NCBI GenBank assembly: GCA_947346365.1
Contig: CANAAV010000019.1
Location: 1 to 49,729 of the forward strand
Reading direction: 5' to 3'
Length of the DNA: 49,729 bases
DNA from: an uncultured Flavonifractor sp.
GTDB lineage: Bacteria > Bacillota > Clostridia > Oscillospirales > Oscillospiraceae
A program made the position numbers and the translations under genes. This document shows, piece after piece, positions 35,085 to 42,878 of the stretch. Each line of letters begins with the position of its first letter. Positions within the stretch are counted from its first letter, which is position 1. The notes under the pieces were generated by a model. It was not told where the DNA came from. It made no database searches and worked only from the letters and a program-made list of their open reading frames with translations.

Positions 35085-35965
35085 AGTTGGGCGCCTCCTA
35101 ATACTTTTTGTGCGTAGAGCTCTGCCATGCGGACGCCCGACGCCGTCTCCATGTCCAGATTTCCCGCGTATTTGGGCAGGAAATCTCCCGCGCCCGTTAC
35201 GGTGATGATGGTGGTGATGATTCCATGATTCACCATGGGGGGCAGGGTGAGGGCATATCCGGGGATGTACGCCTGAACCCGTGCGACCATAGCCCGGACG
35301 CTTTTGTCTACCGCTTCAATGTCAAAGGGGCCCTCCGGAATGGCCATGATGGTGTTGCGCATGTGGCATTCCGGCTTGCAGGGATTGATGACGGAGAACA
35401 CACGGGCGGATTTTGCCCCGCCCAGGCGGCACAGGGCGTTCTGCGTGGTATAGGTGAACTCGTCGATGTTTTTGCGGGTGGCCGGGCCGTCGCTCTTGCT
35501 GGCAGTTTGGGCGACCACCTCCGCATAGGAGACGGGGATCACCTGCGTAATGGCGTGGAGCGCCGCCGTCGAGGCCTGGCCGACGCAGGTAATCATGTTG
35601 ACGTTCCTGCTCTGAAGGCCCTCTTCCGGGTTGACCACTGGGGAGACGCTGACGCCTACCGCGGCTGGCGTCAGGTCTACTGCGAACTTGCCCAGCTTTT
35701 CCAGGAGCGGGGCGTGGACCTGCTTATGGAGGGAGGCCATTGTGGCGTCAAAGACGACGTCGGCGGTTTCGGGATGCCGCTCCAAATAGCCGATCCCCTC
35801 GGTGGAGGCAATAAAGCCCAGATTCCGGGCCCGCTTGAGACCCTCTGACTCGACGACGCCCAGCATGGCGGACATCTCCAGCCAATCGCTGCGCATGACC
35901 TTAAACATCAGGTCTGTTCCAATGTTGCCGGGACCGATAATAGCTACTTTCAATTTTTTCTTCAC
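35081..35965 (-). CDS. mhpF: Acetaldehyde dehydrogenase (acetylating)
   Basis: A 294-residue MhpF/DmpF/BphJ-type enzyme that oxidises acetaldehyde to acetyl-CoA with NAD+ and CoA. The Rossmann motif is IIGPGNIGTDLM. The catalytic Cys is C127 in MITCVGQAS (aerobic relatives usually read TCGGQAT). NPCKPECHMRNTI and MVNHGIITTII are family segments. GGAAGGG precedes the start. It is the first gene of the minus-strand catabolic operon, behind a repeat motif it shares with the adjacent IclR gene. Confidence 0.93.
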   Translation of the reverse strand: MKKKLKVAIIGPGNIGTDLMFKVMRSDWLEMSAMLGVVESEGLKRARNLGFIASTEGIGYLERHPETADVVFDATMASLHKQVHAPLLEKLGKFAVDLTPAAVGVSVSPVVNPEEGLQSRNVNMITCVGQASTAALHAITQVIPVSYAEVVAQTASKSDGPATRKNIDEFTYTTQNALCRLGGAKSARVFSVINPCKPECHMRNTIMAIPEGPFDIEAVDKSVRAMVARVQAYIPGYALTLPPMVNHGIITTIITVTGAGDFLPKYAGNLDMETASGVRMAELYAQKVLGGAQL

Positions 35966-36010
35966 GAGAAATCCCTTCCTTTCTGTGGCGGCACACGCCA
36001 GATGTATGAC

Positions 36011-36036
36011 AATATCAGACTAAGTTCTTAAAATTG
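36011..36036. promoter_or_regulatory. Shared operator/promoter motif, copy A
   Basis: This 26-base stretch matches 21 of 26 positions with 37007-37032, in the same orientation; the common core is ACTAAGTT. It lies 46 bases before mhpF. On the minus strand GATATTGT could hold the -10. It probably marks a common regulatory site of mhpF and the IclR gene. Confidence 0.5.
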
Positions 36037-36042
36037 AGTAAA

Positions 36043-36070
36043 GGAAAAAGCATCTTAGGATGCTTTTTCC
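36043..36070 (-). terminator. Terminator downstream of the first IclR gene
   Basis: A perfect 12-bp stem (36043-36054 with 36059-36070) with a 4-nt loop. On the minus strand its 3' arm is T-rich and runs into CCTTTACTC. It separates the IclR transcript from the mhpF promoter. Confidence 0.65.
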
Positions 36071-36193
36071 CAGATTGCCGAAAAAAGCCTTGCAGAGTGC
36101 CCGCCGGCAGGCGGGGGTGACGCCCGGCGAAGGCAGCAACGCCGCCATGCGGAAATCCGGCCCAGGCCGAATGCAAGCTCCCGGCTTGGCAGA

Positions 36194-36982
36194 CTACGAA
36201 TCCCGGCGGGGGCTGCCGCCGAGCTGAGCGGAGATGTCCCTGGCCGTATTCCGTACGGCTTTGGTCAGCGCGGGAATGTCGTGTTGCGCGGCCCTGCCCG
36301 CAGGCAGAGAAAGGCTGATGGCGGCCACGCACGCGCCATGGGCGTCGGTGACGGGGGCGGAGATGCAGAATAAGCCCTCCTCCCGCTCCTCGCGGTCATA
36401 AGCGTACCCGTCTGTGCGGACCTGCTCCAGCTGACAGAGCAGCGCCTGGGGGGACTGCACCGTGGCCCGGGTGTAGGGGGTAAATTCCATGGTCTCCAGA
36501 AGAGGCAGCAGCTGCTCCCGGGGAAGGGCGGCCAGCAGCACCTTGCCCAGGGCGGAGCAATAGGCGGGCATATTAGCCCCGATCTGCGTCACCATGCGGA
36601 TACTCTTGGAGCTTTCCGCCTTTGCCACATAGGTGATCTCGCTGCCGGAGAGGACCGCCATGTGGACGGTTTCCCCGTATTGGGTGCACAGGCGGTCCAG
36701 GTGAGGCTGGGCGTCAAGCACTAGGTCCATATGACTCTGTACGGCCAAGCCGTATTGCAGCATCCGGATTCCCAGGGAGTAGCGCCCCGTGTCCTGATCC
36801 TGCCGGACGAGACCGAGCGCCTCCAGCGAGGAGATGAGGCTGAAAGCGGTGCTCTTATTGAGGTCCAGATCCCGGCTGATGGAGGTCAGCCGGGCCCCGC
36901 GGCCGGCCTCGGCCAGGTAATCCAAAATGGAGACCGCCCGCTGGAGAGACTGTATGACGCGTTTTCCACCTAAAGGCTCCAC
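36194..36982 (-). CDS. IclR family transcriptional regulator (first)
   Basis: About 262 residues with an N-terminal winged helix (IQSLQRAVSILDYLAE, then LTSISRDLDLNKSTAFSLISSLEALGLVRQ) and a C-terminal effector domain (NMPAYCSALGKVLLAALP, ISAPVTDAHGACVAAISLSLPAG). IclR proteins often control aromatic or small-acid catabolism. The start is uncertain: GTG 36982 is used here, with TTG 36997 and GTG 36994 as alternatives. None has a clear ribosome-binding site, and the shared motif lies only 25 bases upstream, so the transcript may have almost no leader. It probably controls the neighbouring operon. Confidence 0.85.
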   Translation of the reverse strand: MEPLGGKRVIQSLQRAVSILDYLAEAGRGARLTSISRDLDLNKSTAFSLISSLEALGLVRQDQDTGRYSLGIRMLQYGLAVQSHMDLVLDAQPHLDRLCTQYGETVHMAVLSGSEITYVAKAESSKSIRMVTQIGANMPAYCSALGKVLLAALPREQLLPLLETMEFTPYTRATVQSPQALLCQLEQVRTDGYAYDREEREEGLFCISAPVTDAHGACVAAISLSLPAGRAAQHDIPALTKAVRNTARDISAQLGGSPRRDS

Positions 36983-37006
36983 ATAGATCAGCACCAATCG
37001 TTTGAT

Positions 37007-37032
37007 AATATCGCACTAAGTTTTTGAATTTG
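37007..37032. promoter_or_regulatory. Shared operator/promoter motif, copy B
   Basis: Partner of the motif at 36011-36036 with 21 of 26 identical bases. On the minus strand it precedes TATTAT (37010-37005), a possible -10 with no good -35. It lies directly in front of the IclR gene, as expected for autoregulation. Confidence 0.5.
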
Positions 37033-37120
37033 GGCATAAAATATGCTACCAGCAGATATGCTGATTTTCAAGGGGCAAAATTTACAAAAAAGAAATCAAA
37101 AATTTGTGCACCATGTCAAA

Positions 37121-37144
37121 CGGCGCCGGAGTTCTCCGGCGCCG
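37121..37144 (-). terminator. Hairpin after the second IclR gene
   Basis: A perfect 10-bp stem (37121-37130 with 37135-37144) with a 4-nt loop, seven bases past the stop of the second IclR gene. On the minus strand the tail is only TTTG. The plus-strand side reads GCTGTTTTAT. Confidence 0.5.
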
Positions 37145-37150
37145 GCTGTT

Positions 37151-37954
37151 TTATAAAAAGGGCTGGCTGTTTGCTCCCATGCTGCGGGAGAGCCTGGTGG
37201 CGAAGGCGAGAATTTCTCTGAGGTACGCCTGCTTGTTGACCTCAAAAGCGTCCTTGTTGGAGCCCACGCTGACGGCCGCGATGAGCTTTTGCTGGGGGCC
37301 AAAGACCGGCGCGGCGATGAAAAAGGTATTCATAATGTACTCGCCGCGGTTGACACAGTAGCCGTCCTTGCGGATATCCCGCAGCTGCTGGGCCAGATAA
37401 GCCGTTTCCTTTACCGTGCTGGCCGTATACTGTGCCAGGCTGGCTTCCTCATACTGCTGGAAAAACTCCATCTGAAATTCCTGAGTGGCGAAGGCGAGCA
37501 ATACCTTGCCGATAGCGGTCGCGTGCAGGGGGAACCCGGTTCCGCTGTTGATGTAGGGATCCGTCACCGCGACGGAACCCAGATAGACGCCCCGGGCTTT
37601 ATCCGCCAGGACGCCCAGATAGATTTCACTGGTGGGAATCGCCTTGAGCAGCATATTGGCATTTTGATAGAACAAGTGGGTCAGCGGATTGTTGTTGCAG
37701 AACATAGAACCGAATTCAAACATCCGGCTGGTGAGGATATACCGGCCGTTTTGCTGCTTGCGGACATATTTGCGCTCTTCCAGCGTGCGCATCAGCTTAT
37801 ATGCGGTCACTTTGTTGATTTTGAGCTTCCGGCTGATCTCTGGCACGCTTTCCGCCACGCCGTGGACGGCCATATGCTCCAAAATCAGCAAAGCCCGCTC
37901 CAGGGAGCCATTGGTATCCACCGTTTTTTTCTGTCCGTCCTGATTTGCCATCAT
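37151..37954 (-). CDS. IclR family transcriptional regulator (second)
   Basis: A 267-residue IclR protein only distantly like its neighbour. The winged helix reads SLERALLILEHMAV and VPEISRKLKINKVTAYKLMRTLEERKYV. The effector domain contains GFPLHATAIGKVLLAFA and FIAAPVFGPQQKLIAAVSVG. ATG 37954 is eight bases after AAAGG and downstream of a strong promoter; longer frames would begin upstream of that promoter. It is divergent from the hydratase gene, the usual place for the regulator of that operon. Confidence 0.88.
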   Translation of the reverse strand: MMANQDGQKKTVDTNGSLERALLILEHMAVHGVAESVPEISRKLKINKVTAYKLMRTLEERKYVRKQQNGRYILTSRMFEFGSMFCNNNPLTHLFYQNANMLLKAIPTSEIYLGVLADKARGVYLGSVAVTDPYINSGTGFPLHATAIGKVLLAFATQEFQMEFFQQYEEASLAQYTASTVKETAYLAQQLRDIRKDGYCVNRGEYIMNTFFIAAPVFGPQQKLIAAVSVGSNKDAFEVNKQAYLREILAFATRLSRSMGANSQPFL

Positions 37955-38026
37955 ATCCAAAACCTTTGATCTCCCGCTGAGGCGTCGGGGCTGCCGGATG
38001 GCGGGAAGAGTAGAGTTGCCCTTATT

Positions 38027-38055
38027 TTTATAGCATATTCCATAAAAAATGTCAA
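38027..38055 (-). promoter_or_regulatory. Strong promoter of the second IclR gene
   Basis: On the minus strand, a perfect TTGACA (38055-38050), a 17-base spacer and TATAAA (38032-38027) preceded by TGC. Confidence 0.8.
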
Positions 38056-38090
38056 TTCTTCTGAGCACGGATGTATATTTTGTATATTTC

Positions 38091-38110
38091 TAGTTTATAT
38101 TTCTAAACTA
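38091..38110. promoter_or_regulatory. Inverted-repeat operator candidate between divergent genes
   Basis: A perfect inverted repeat TAGTTTA-N6-TAAACTA in the 221-base divergent gap between the second IclR gene and the hydratase operon. The size and symmetry fit a dimeric regulator. It lies upstream of the hydratase promoter region, a position typical for IclR activators. Confidence 0.5.
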
Positions 38111-38124
38111 TAGATAAATTATTA

Positions 38125-38151
38125 TTGACGAATAGAGCCGAATCCTATATT
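38125..38151 (+). promoter_or_regulatory. Possible weak promoter of the hydratase operon
   Basis: TTGACG (38125-38130) and TATATT (38146-38151) with a short 15-base spacer. The suboptimal spacing would suit an activator-dependent promoter, with the inverted repeat 15 bases upstream. Confidence 0.4.
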
Positions 38152-38175
38152 TTCGAAGAGAGGAGGTCGATACCC

Positions 38176-38967
38176 ATGACGATGACGATGGAAGAAATCC
38201 AAGAGCAAGGCCGGCTTCATTATCAGTCGATTCAAGCGGCTGTACCGGTTACGCCGCCCAGCCATCTCTACCCCAAAATGGACGAGGAGGACGCCTATGC
38301 CATTGCGGGAGAAGTGGTCCGGCGCTATTTGGAGGACGGGTACACGGTTGCCGGAAAGAAGATCGGGCTCACCAGCAGCGCTATGCGCAGGCTGGGCGGA
38401 ATCTATGAGCCGGACTATGGCGTCATTTTCAACGAGTGCTGTTATGCCAACGAGGGCGAGGTGCCCGCGGCGGGGTTTGTCCAGCCCGCGGTGGAGGCCG
38501 AGCTGGGCTTCCGCCTGAAGGCGGATCTGACCGGCAGAGAGATTACGCCGGAGGATGTGCTGCGGGCCACGGAATATGTGGTGCCCTGTCTGGAGCTGGT
38601 GGATGTGCGCCAGCGCCTGGACGTGCCGCGCAAGGTGTTTGACAGCATTGCGGACAACGCCTCTTTTGGCGCTTTCGTAGTGGGAGACACTCCGGTGCGT
38701 CCCTATGCGATTGACTTTGGCTTGGTGGGCTATGTATATGAGCACAATAACCGTCAGGCGGAGGTATCCTGCGGCGCGGCGGTGCTGGACCATCCGGTGA
38801 AAGCGGTGGCCTGGCTGGCCAACCGGTTTAGAGAGATCGGGCAGCCGCTGCGGGCCGGAGAATTCATCCTTTCCGGCTCCGCCATAGCGATGGAGACGGC
38901 TGCGGCCGGGGACAATTTCCGGTGCCGGTATGGGAGATTGGGTGAGGTTTCGGTCAATTTTGTCTGA
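38176..38967 (+). CDS. 2-oxopent-4-enoate hydratase (MhpD/XylJ type)
   Basis: A 263-residue member of the fumarylacetoacetase-fold hydratase/decarboxylase family, expected to hydrate 2-hydroxypenta-2,4-dienoate to 4-hydroxy-2-oxovalerate, the aldolase substrate. Signatures are AGKKIGLTSSAMRRLGGIYEPDYGV, the metal-binding VEAELGF, CLELVDVRQRLD and DHPVKAVAWLANRF. AGGAGG lies nine bases before ATG 38176; two more in-frame ATGs follow within 12 bases. It is the first gene of the plus-strand catabolic operon. Family members differ little in sequence, so hydratase rather than decarboxylase activity is inferred from context. Confidence 0.82.
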   Translation: MTMTMEEIQEQGRLHYQSIQAAVPVTPPSHLYPKMDEEDAYAIAGEVVRRYLEDGYTVAGKKIGLTSSAMRRLGGIYEPDYGVIFNECCYANEGEVPAAGFVQPAVEAELGFRLKADLTGREITPEDVLRATEYVVPCLELVDVRQRLDVPRKVFDSIADNASFGAFVVGDTPVRPYAIDFGLVGYVYEHNNRQAEVSCGAAVLDHPVKAVAWLANRFREIGQPLRAGEFILSGSAIAMETAAAGDNFRCRYGRLGEVSVNFV

Positions 38968-38981
38968 GGGGAGAATGCCAG

Positions 38982-39806
38982 ATGTCTGTTGATAAAAAAA
39001 TACTGGAGGAATTGGCCCATATTTCCCTGGAAGGGGAGCGCGGCAATTACGAGATAGAACCGTTTTACACCAAGTATCCCGAGCTGGACCGGAACGACGG
39101 CTATCAGGCCCAAAAGCTCAGGCTGGATATGCAGCTCTCAGAAGGCCAGCGGCGGGTGGGCTTTAAGCTGGGGGGCACCAGCCTGGCCAAACGGAAGCAG
39201 GTGGCCCTTGAGCTGACCAGCGGCGCTTACATCCCGCCGGACGCGCCGACGGTGGGGCAACTGATGGACTATATGCGGCTGGAGGAGGACGCCGAGCTGG
39301 TTTTGTCGGAGTATATCCACCCGAAGCTGGAGGCGGAGCTGGCCTTTGTGCTGGACCGGGAGCTCTTTGGCCCCAACGTTCACGCGCCTGATGTGATGAT
39401 GGCGACGGCCTATGTCACCCCGGCCTTTGAGATCATTGACAGCCGTTTCCGGGATTTCAAAATGGGCGGGAAGGCGGATGCGATTATTGATAATGTCTCT
39501 TCCCGGGGCTTCAAGCTGGGCCGGGTGCGGAAAAGTCCCTTTGATGTGGACATGACCGGCATGGGGGTGCGCACCAGCTTTAACGGCGCGTTTACCGGCT
39601 ACAGCGCTGCGGGCGCGGTGATGGGACATCCGGCCCGGGCGGTGGCCTCGCTGTGCAGGACCATGTATGAGCAGTGGAACGCCGGCCTTCCGGCGGGGTC
39701 TATTATTTTGACGGGCGCAATCTGCCCCTCTCACGTTTTGACGCGGGGGGACCGGGTTATTTCCGACTTTGAAGGGCTGGGCTCTATTTGGGTCAATGTG
39801 GTGTGA
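38982..39806 (+). CDS. 4-oxalocrotonate decarboxylase/hydratase family protein (XylI type)
   Basis: A 274-residue second member of the same fold, 14 bases after the first. It shows KLGGTSLAKRKQ, LEAELAFVLDRELFG, AYVTPAFEIIDSRFRDF and GHPARAVASLCRTM. In meta-cleavage operons such tandem pairs are the decarboxylase (2-oxo-3-hexenedioate to 2-hydroxypentadienoate) and the hydratase, acting as a complex. This longer protein fits the decarboxylase. An HpaH-like hydratase for a seven-carbon intermediate is the main alternative. Confidence 0.8.
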   Translation: MSVDKKILEELAHISLEGERGNYEIEPFYTKYPELDRNDGYQAQKLRLDMQLSEGQRRVGFKLGGTSLAKRKQVALELTSGAYIPPDAPTVGQLMDYMRLEEDAELVLSEYIHPKLEAELAFVLDRELFGPNVHAPDVMMATAYVTPAFEIIDSRFRDFKMGGKADAIIDNVSSRGFKLGRVRKSPFDVDMTGMGVRTSFNGAFTGYSAAGAVMGHPARAVASLCRTMYEQWNAGLPAGSIILTGAICPSHVLTRGDRVISDFEGLGSIWVNVV

Positions 39807-39895
39807 TTCTGTTTAGGGAGGAGGTCGCAGAGAACGGCACGGCAGCCACATAGGCGTGATAGAATAATTAATCAAAAGAAAAGGAGAGAAAACGA

Positions 39896-41041
39896 ATGAT
39901 CACAAACTCATGGCTTATTTGGGGTATTTTGGCCGCCGCTACAGGGTTTTCCATCTGGGCGTCCAACAATACGAAATGGGGCAAGTTCCTGGGCTATGTC
40001 AACGTGGCCATCATCATCGGCGCGATTATCTCCAACGTGGGCATACTCCCCGTATCCAGCGGGGAATATGGCACCATTATGAATTCGTTTGTACCGATCG
40101 GCATCGTATGTATGCTGTTCATGGCGGACCTGACCAAGCTGGGCAAGTGCGGGCCCAAGATGATTATTTGTATGCTGGTCGCCAGCCTGGTGTTTTTGCT
40201 GGTCGCAATAATCGGCGCCATCCTGTTCAATATGGGCGGGGAGACCTGGAAGGTGGCGGCTGTGGCGGCCTCCTACTTCACCGGCAACCTCCAGACTGCG
40301 GCCGGCACCGCCTCCTCCGTGGAGCTTTCCAGCGAAATGATGGCGTTTTTCAATGCGGCGGCGGCAGTGCCCTGGGTGATCTACAGCCTGGGCTGCTACA
40401 TGGTCGGACGCTCCCCCATCCCCAAGTTCCTGCGCTCGTATACGGACAGCGACTCCGGCATTACCCTCAGTGAGCAGGAGCAGGCGGAGGCGCGGGCGCA
40501 CCTGGACCGGAAAGAGGTCCTGCTGAATATCAACGAGACCGCCATTGTCATCGGCGCGGCGGTGCTGATTGTGGGCGTAGGCCAGTGGCTGGGCGCCGTC
40601 ACCAATTTCTACTCGATTGTCTTCTATGCCACGTTCGGCATTCTGGTGGCAAACTTTACCCCCATCCGGAAATTTGTCATTAACGACTATCTGGCCACCT
40701 TCATCTTTACGATGTACATGGTAACCTGCGGCATCGGCGCCCATTACAGCACCTTTTCCAGGCTGCCCTGGCAGATGTTTGCCTATGTCATCTTTATCTA
40801 TGTGGTCTCTATCGTGGTGTTTGTTGTACTGCTCAAGGTGCTGCGTCTGCCGTGGGAGATGGGTCTTTTGGCCCACATGGCCTGCGTGGGCGGCCCCATC
40901 GCCACTCCGCCTTTGGCTAAGAGCTACAACTGGACCGATCTGGTCCTGCCCGGCATTATCATTGCGGTTTTGGGACAGGTTTTTGGCGCCTATATCGGTA
41001 TCGGCGCCGGCAGCATCGTGCGTACCATCCTTGGCGGCTGA
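39896..41041 (+). CDS. DUF819 family membrane protein, putative substrate transporter
   Basis: A 381-residue polytopic protein with about ten to twelve membrane helices, matching the DUF819 (YjcL-like) family. Recognisable parts are AAVAASYFTGNLQTAAGTASSVE and GLLAHMACVGGPIATPPLAKSYNW, each with glycine-rich turns typical of secondary transporters. No family member has a firmly known substrate that I can name. It sits between the decarboxylase-like gene and the amidohydrolase with a good AAGGAG site, so uptake of the pathway substrate is the simplest role. This is inference from position. Confidence 0.75.
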   Translation: MITNSWLIWGILAAATGFSIWASNNTKWGKFLGYVNVAIIIGAIISNVGILPVSSGEYGTIMNSFVPIGIVCMLFMADLTKLGKCGPKMIICMLVASLVFLLVAIIGAILFNMGGETWKVAAVAASYFTGNLQTAAGTASSVELSSEMMAFFNAAAAVPWVIYSLGCYMVGRSPIPKFLRSYTDSDSGITLSEQEQAEARAHLDRKEVLLNINETAIVIGAAVLIVGVGQWLGAVTNFYSIVFYATFGILVANFTPIRKFVINDYLATFIFTMYMVTCGIGAHYSTFSRLPWQMFAYVIFIYVVSIVVFVVLLKVLRLPWEMGLLAHMACVGGPIATPPLAKSYNWTDLVLPGIIIAVLGQVFGAYIGIGAGSIVRTILGG

Positions 41042-41061
41042 GAGCCGCCGGAACGCCGCTG

Positions 41062-41129
41062 CCGGCGGGGCGGGGTGCTCCCTCCGCCCCGTCCCGCCGG
41101 GGTTGCGGCTTAAAAGCCTGCGCGCAGGC
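41062..41129 (+). other. Long GC hairpin and palindrome between transporter and amidohydrolase
   Basis: A 14-bp stem with one G-T pair (41062-41075 with 41087-41100) is followed by the perfect 14-bp palindrome GCCTGCGCGCAGGC (41116-41129). No T-run follows. In this 232-base gap it could limit read-through or define an mRNA end, lowering expression of the downstream genes. No separate promoter was found. Confidence 0.45.
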
Positions 41130-41273
41130 CGTTGCTTGAACCGGGTCAAAGCGCCCGAAGGGAAGCCTTCCGCCGCCCATCGTTCCACCTTCCTGCCGGG
41201 CTGTGCGTCCCGTCCATTTTCAAACAAAATCTGACAGATAAGAGCTGTTTATTAAAAAGAAAGGACGATTTTT

Positions 41274-42434
41274 ATGCCGTTTGCTGTTTTTTGTTATGAT
41301 CTGCTGATTAAAAATGGGACCGTTGTGGATCCCGCCAACGGTATCCACAAAAAAATGGACATTGGTATTTATGAGCCCAATATTGCGGATGTGTTTGAGC
41401 CGGGCACTATGCCCGGCCGTGTCTGCGCCCGGAAGGTCATCGACGCGGAAGGGCTGCTTGTTGTGCCCGGCTTTGTGGAAGGACATGGGCATGTGCTCCC
41501 CTTGGCCTTTGCCTATCCGATTGAAGAGCTGTGGAAGCGCGGCATCACAGCCATCTGCGATATGGGCAGCGTGTCTATCACGTCCTTCAACCGCTGCCGG
41601 CGGGACATCATCAACAGCGCTCCGCTGACCGTCAACGCCGCGCTGTGCCTGAGCACGCTGATGGAGTGCGACCGCTATTATGACATTAACGCCAACGTAG
41701 AGGCCGAGGTAGACAAGTATGTCATCAAGGATGTGTTTGAAACCCACCCGGATGTGCTCGTGGGCATCAAGCTCTTTATCGGCCATGCCAGCACGCCGGG
41801 GGCGGAAAAGACGATTGAAGTAATGAAAAAGGCGCGGGAGGTCTGCGACTTTGTGGGCTGTCCCATGGTGGTCCATGTGGCGGCGCCGGATATCCCGCTG
41901 CCTGAATTTATCGGCTATTTTAACGCGGGGGACAATTTCACCCATACGTACAACAAGGGTAACATTATCGACCCCAAAACCGGCGGCGTCTACCGGGAGG
42001 CGTGGGAGGCGCGCAAACGGGGAGTCATTTTCGATTCCGCCAGAGGCGGGCGCAACTGGAGCGCCGAGGTGGCCAAGGTGGCCTTCGCGGAGGGCTTTAC
42101 CCCCGACATTATCTCCTCCGATTTGACGTGCCTGAGCAACGATCCCAGAACATCCCGCCTGGATGTGCACATGTCCGAGTGCATGGCTATGGGCATGAGC
42201 TTTGAGGATGTGCTTTACCACGCCACCAATGTGCCCGCCAGCTGCATGAAAGGGGTTCACCCCGGCGTAAAACGCGGCCTACAGGCCAATTTGACCATTA
42301 TTGACCTGCAAAAAGGGCCCCATATCTTTAACGACGCCTACGGCGTGGAATACGAGGGAGAGTATAAAATCGTGCCCAAGGCCACTGTCGTCAGGGGCAA
42401 GGTGATGTACAACGAGCTGAAAACCGACTATTGA
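41274..42434 (+). CDS. Amidohydrolase-superfamily hydrolase with binuclear metal site
   Basis: A 386-residue cyclic amidohydrolase-like protein. The N-terminal beta-sandwich starts DLLIKNGTVVDPANGI. The metal site looks complete: H71 and H73 (GHGH in place of the usual DxHxH), K166 (VGIKLFIGHAS, the likely carboxylated Lys), H201, H224 and D283 (SSDLTC). It resembles the metallo-dependent deacetylase/dihydroorotase-like group. Relatives open cyclic amides, lactones or enamides. In this operon, hydrolytic ring opening that feeds the tautomerases is the most attractive role, but the substrate is unknown. AAAGGA lies eight bases before the ATG. Confidence 0.82.
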   Translation: MPFAVFCYDLLIKNGTVVDPANGIHKKMDIGIYEPNIADVFEPGTMPGRVCARKVIDAEGLLVVPGFVEGHGHVLPLAFAYPIEELWKRGITAICDMGSVSITSFNRCRRDIINSAPLTVNAALCLSTLMECDRYYDINANVEAEVDKYVIKDVFETHPDVLVGIKLFIGHASTPGAEKTIEVMKKAREVCDFVGCPMVVHVAAPDIPLPEFIGYFNAGDNFTHTYNKGNIIDPKTGGVYREAWEARKRGVIFDSARGGRNWSAEVAKVAFAEGFTPDIISSDLTCLSNDPRTSRLDVHMSECMAMGMSFEDVLYHATNVPASCMKGVHPGVKRGLQANLTIIDLQKGPHIFNDAYGVEYEGEYKIVPKATVVRGKVMYNELKTDY

Positions 42435-42484
42435 CCGGAGGAGAAGCGCCTAAAAGGCGCGGCGAGTAATTGGAGGTAAGAAAC

Positions 42485-42877
42485 ATGCCTTTTGTCACAT
42501 TGTATCTGCGCAGCGGCTGCGACGACAGCGCGGTGGAGACCTGTATGCGGGAGATCTCTCAGGCCGGCGCGGAAATTATGGAGAACACGCTGCTGCGCAT
42601 GGTCCGGGTCAGCGTGTATGATATTCCCGGCAACCGGATTTATGAGGGTGGAAAGCTGGTCGGCGAGGACGACCTGGCGCCTACGGTTGTGTTTGACATC
42701 GGTCCCGGCCGCAGCGACGAGGCGAAAACCCGGTTTATGGACCGGATTGCCGACATCCTGCACGAAAACCTGGGGGTTGACAAGCGGCGGGTTCGGGCCT
42801 ACGTGCGGGATAACACCCGGCCGGAAAACTTCTGCATTGACGGAAAGCAAAAAGATTTTTCCAAGAAGGTGAAATAG
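42485..42877 (+). CDS. Tautomerase-superfamily protein, long form
   Basis: A 130-residue protein beginning Met-Pro, so removal of Met would expose the catalytic Pro1 of the 4-oxalocrotonate tautomerase superfamily. Its length fits fused-type members (cis-CaaD or malonate semialdehyde decarboxylase size) rather than the short hexameric form. Basic residues in MREI and MVRVSVYDIPGNRIYEGG may bind the carboxylate. GGAGGT precedes the ATG. It lies directly before the short tautomerase gene; the pair could form a mixed oligomer or handle two isomerisations. Confidence 0.7.
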   Translation: MPFVTLYLRSGCDDSAVETCMREISQAGAEIMENTLLRMVRVSVYDIPGNRIYEGGKLVGEDDLAPTVVFDIGPGRSDEAKTRFMDRIADILHENLGVDKRRVRAYVRDNTRPENFCIDGKQKDFSKKVK

Positions 42878-42878
42878 T

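Noticed and set aside
39908-41227. 439-codon open frame antisense to the DUF819 gene
   Set aside because: Translation is rich in His, Gln, Asp and Gly with no family signature, as expected for a shadow of a membrane-protein gene.
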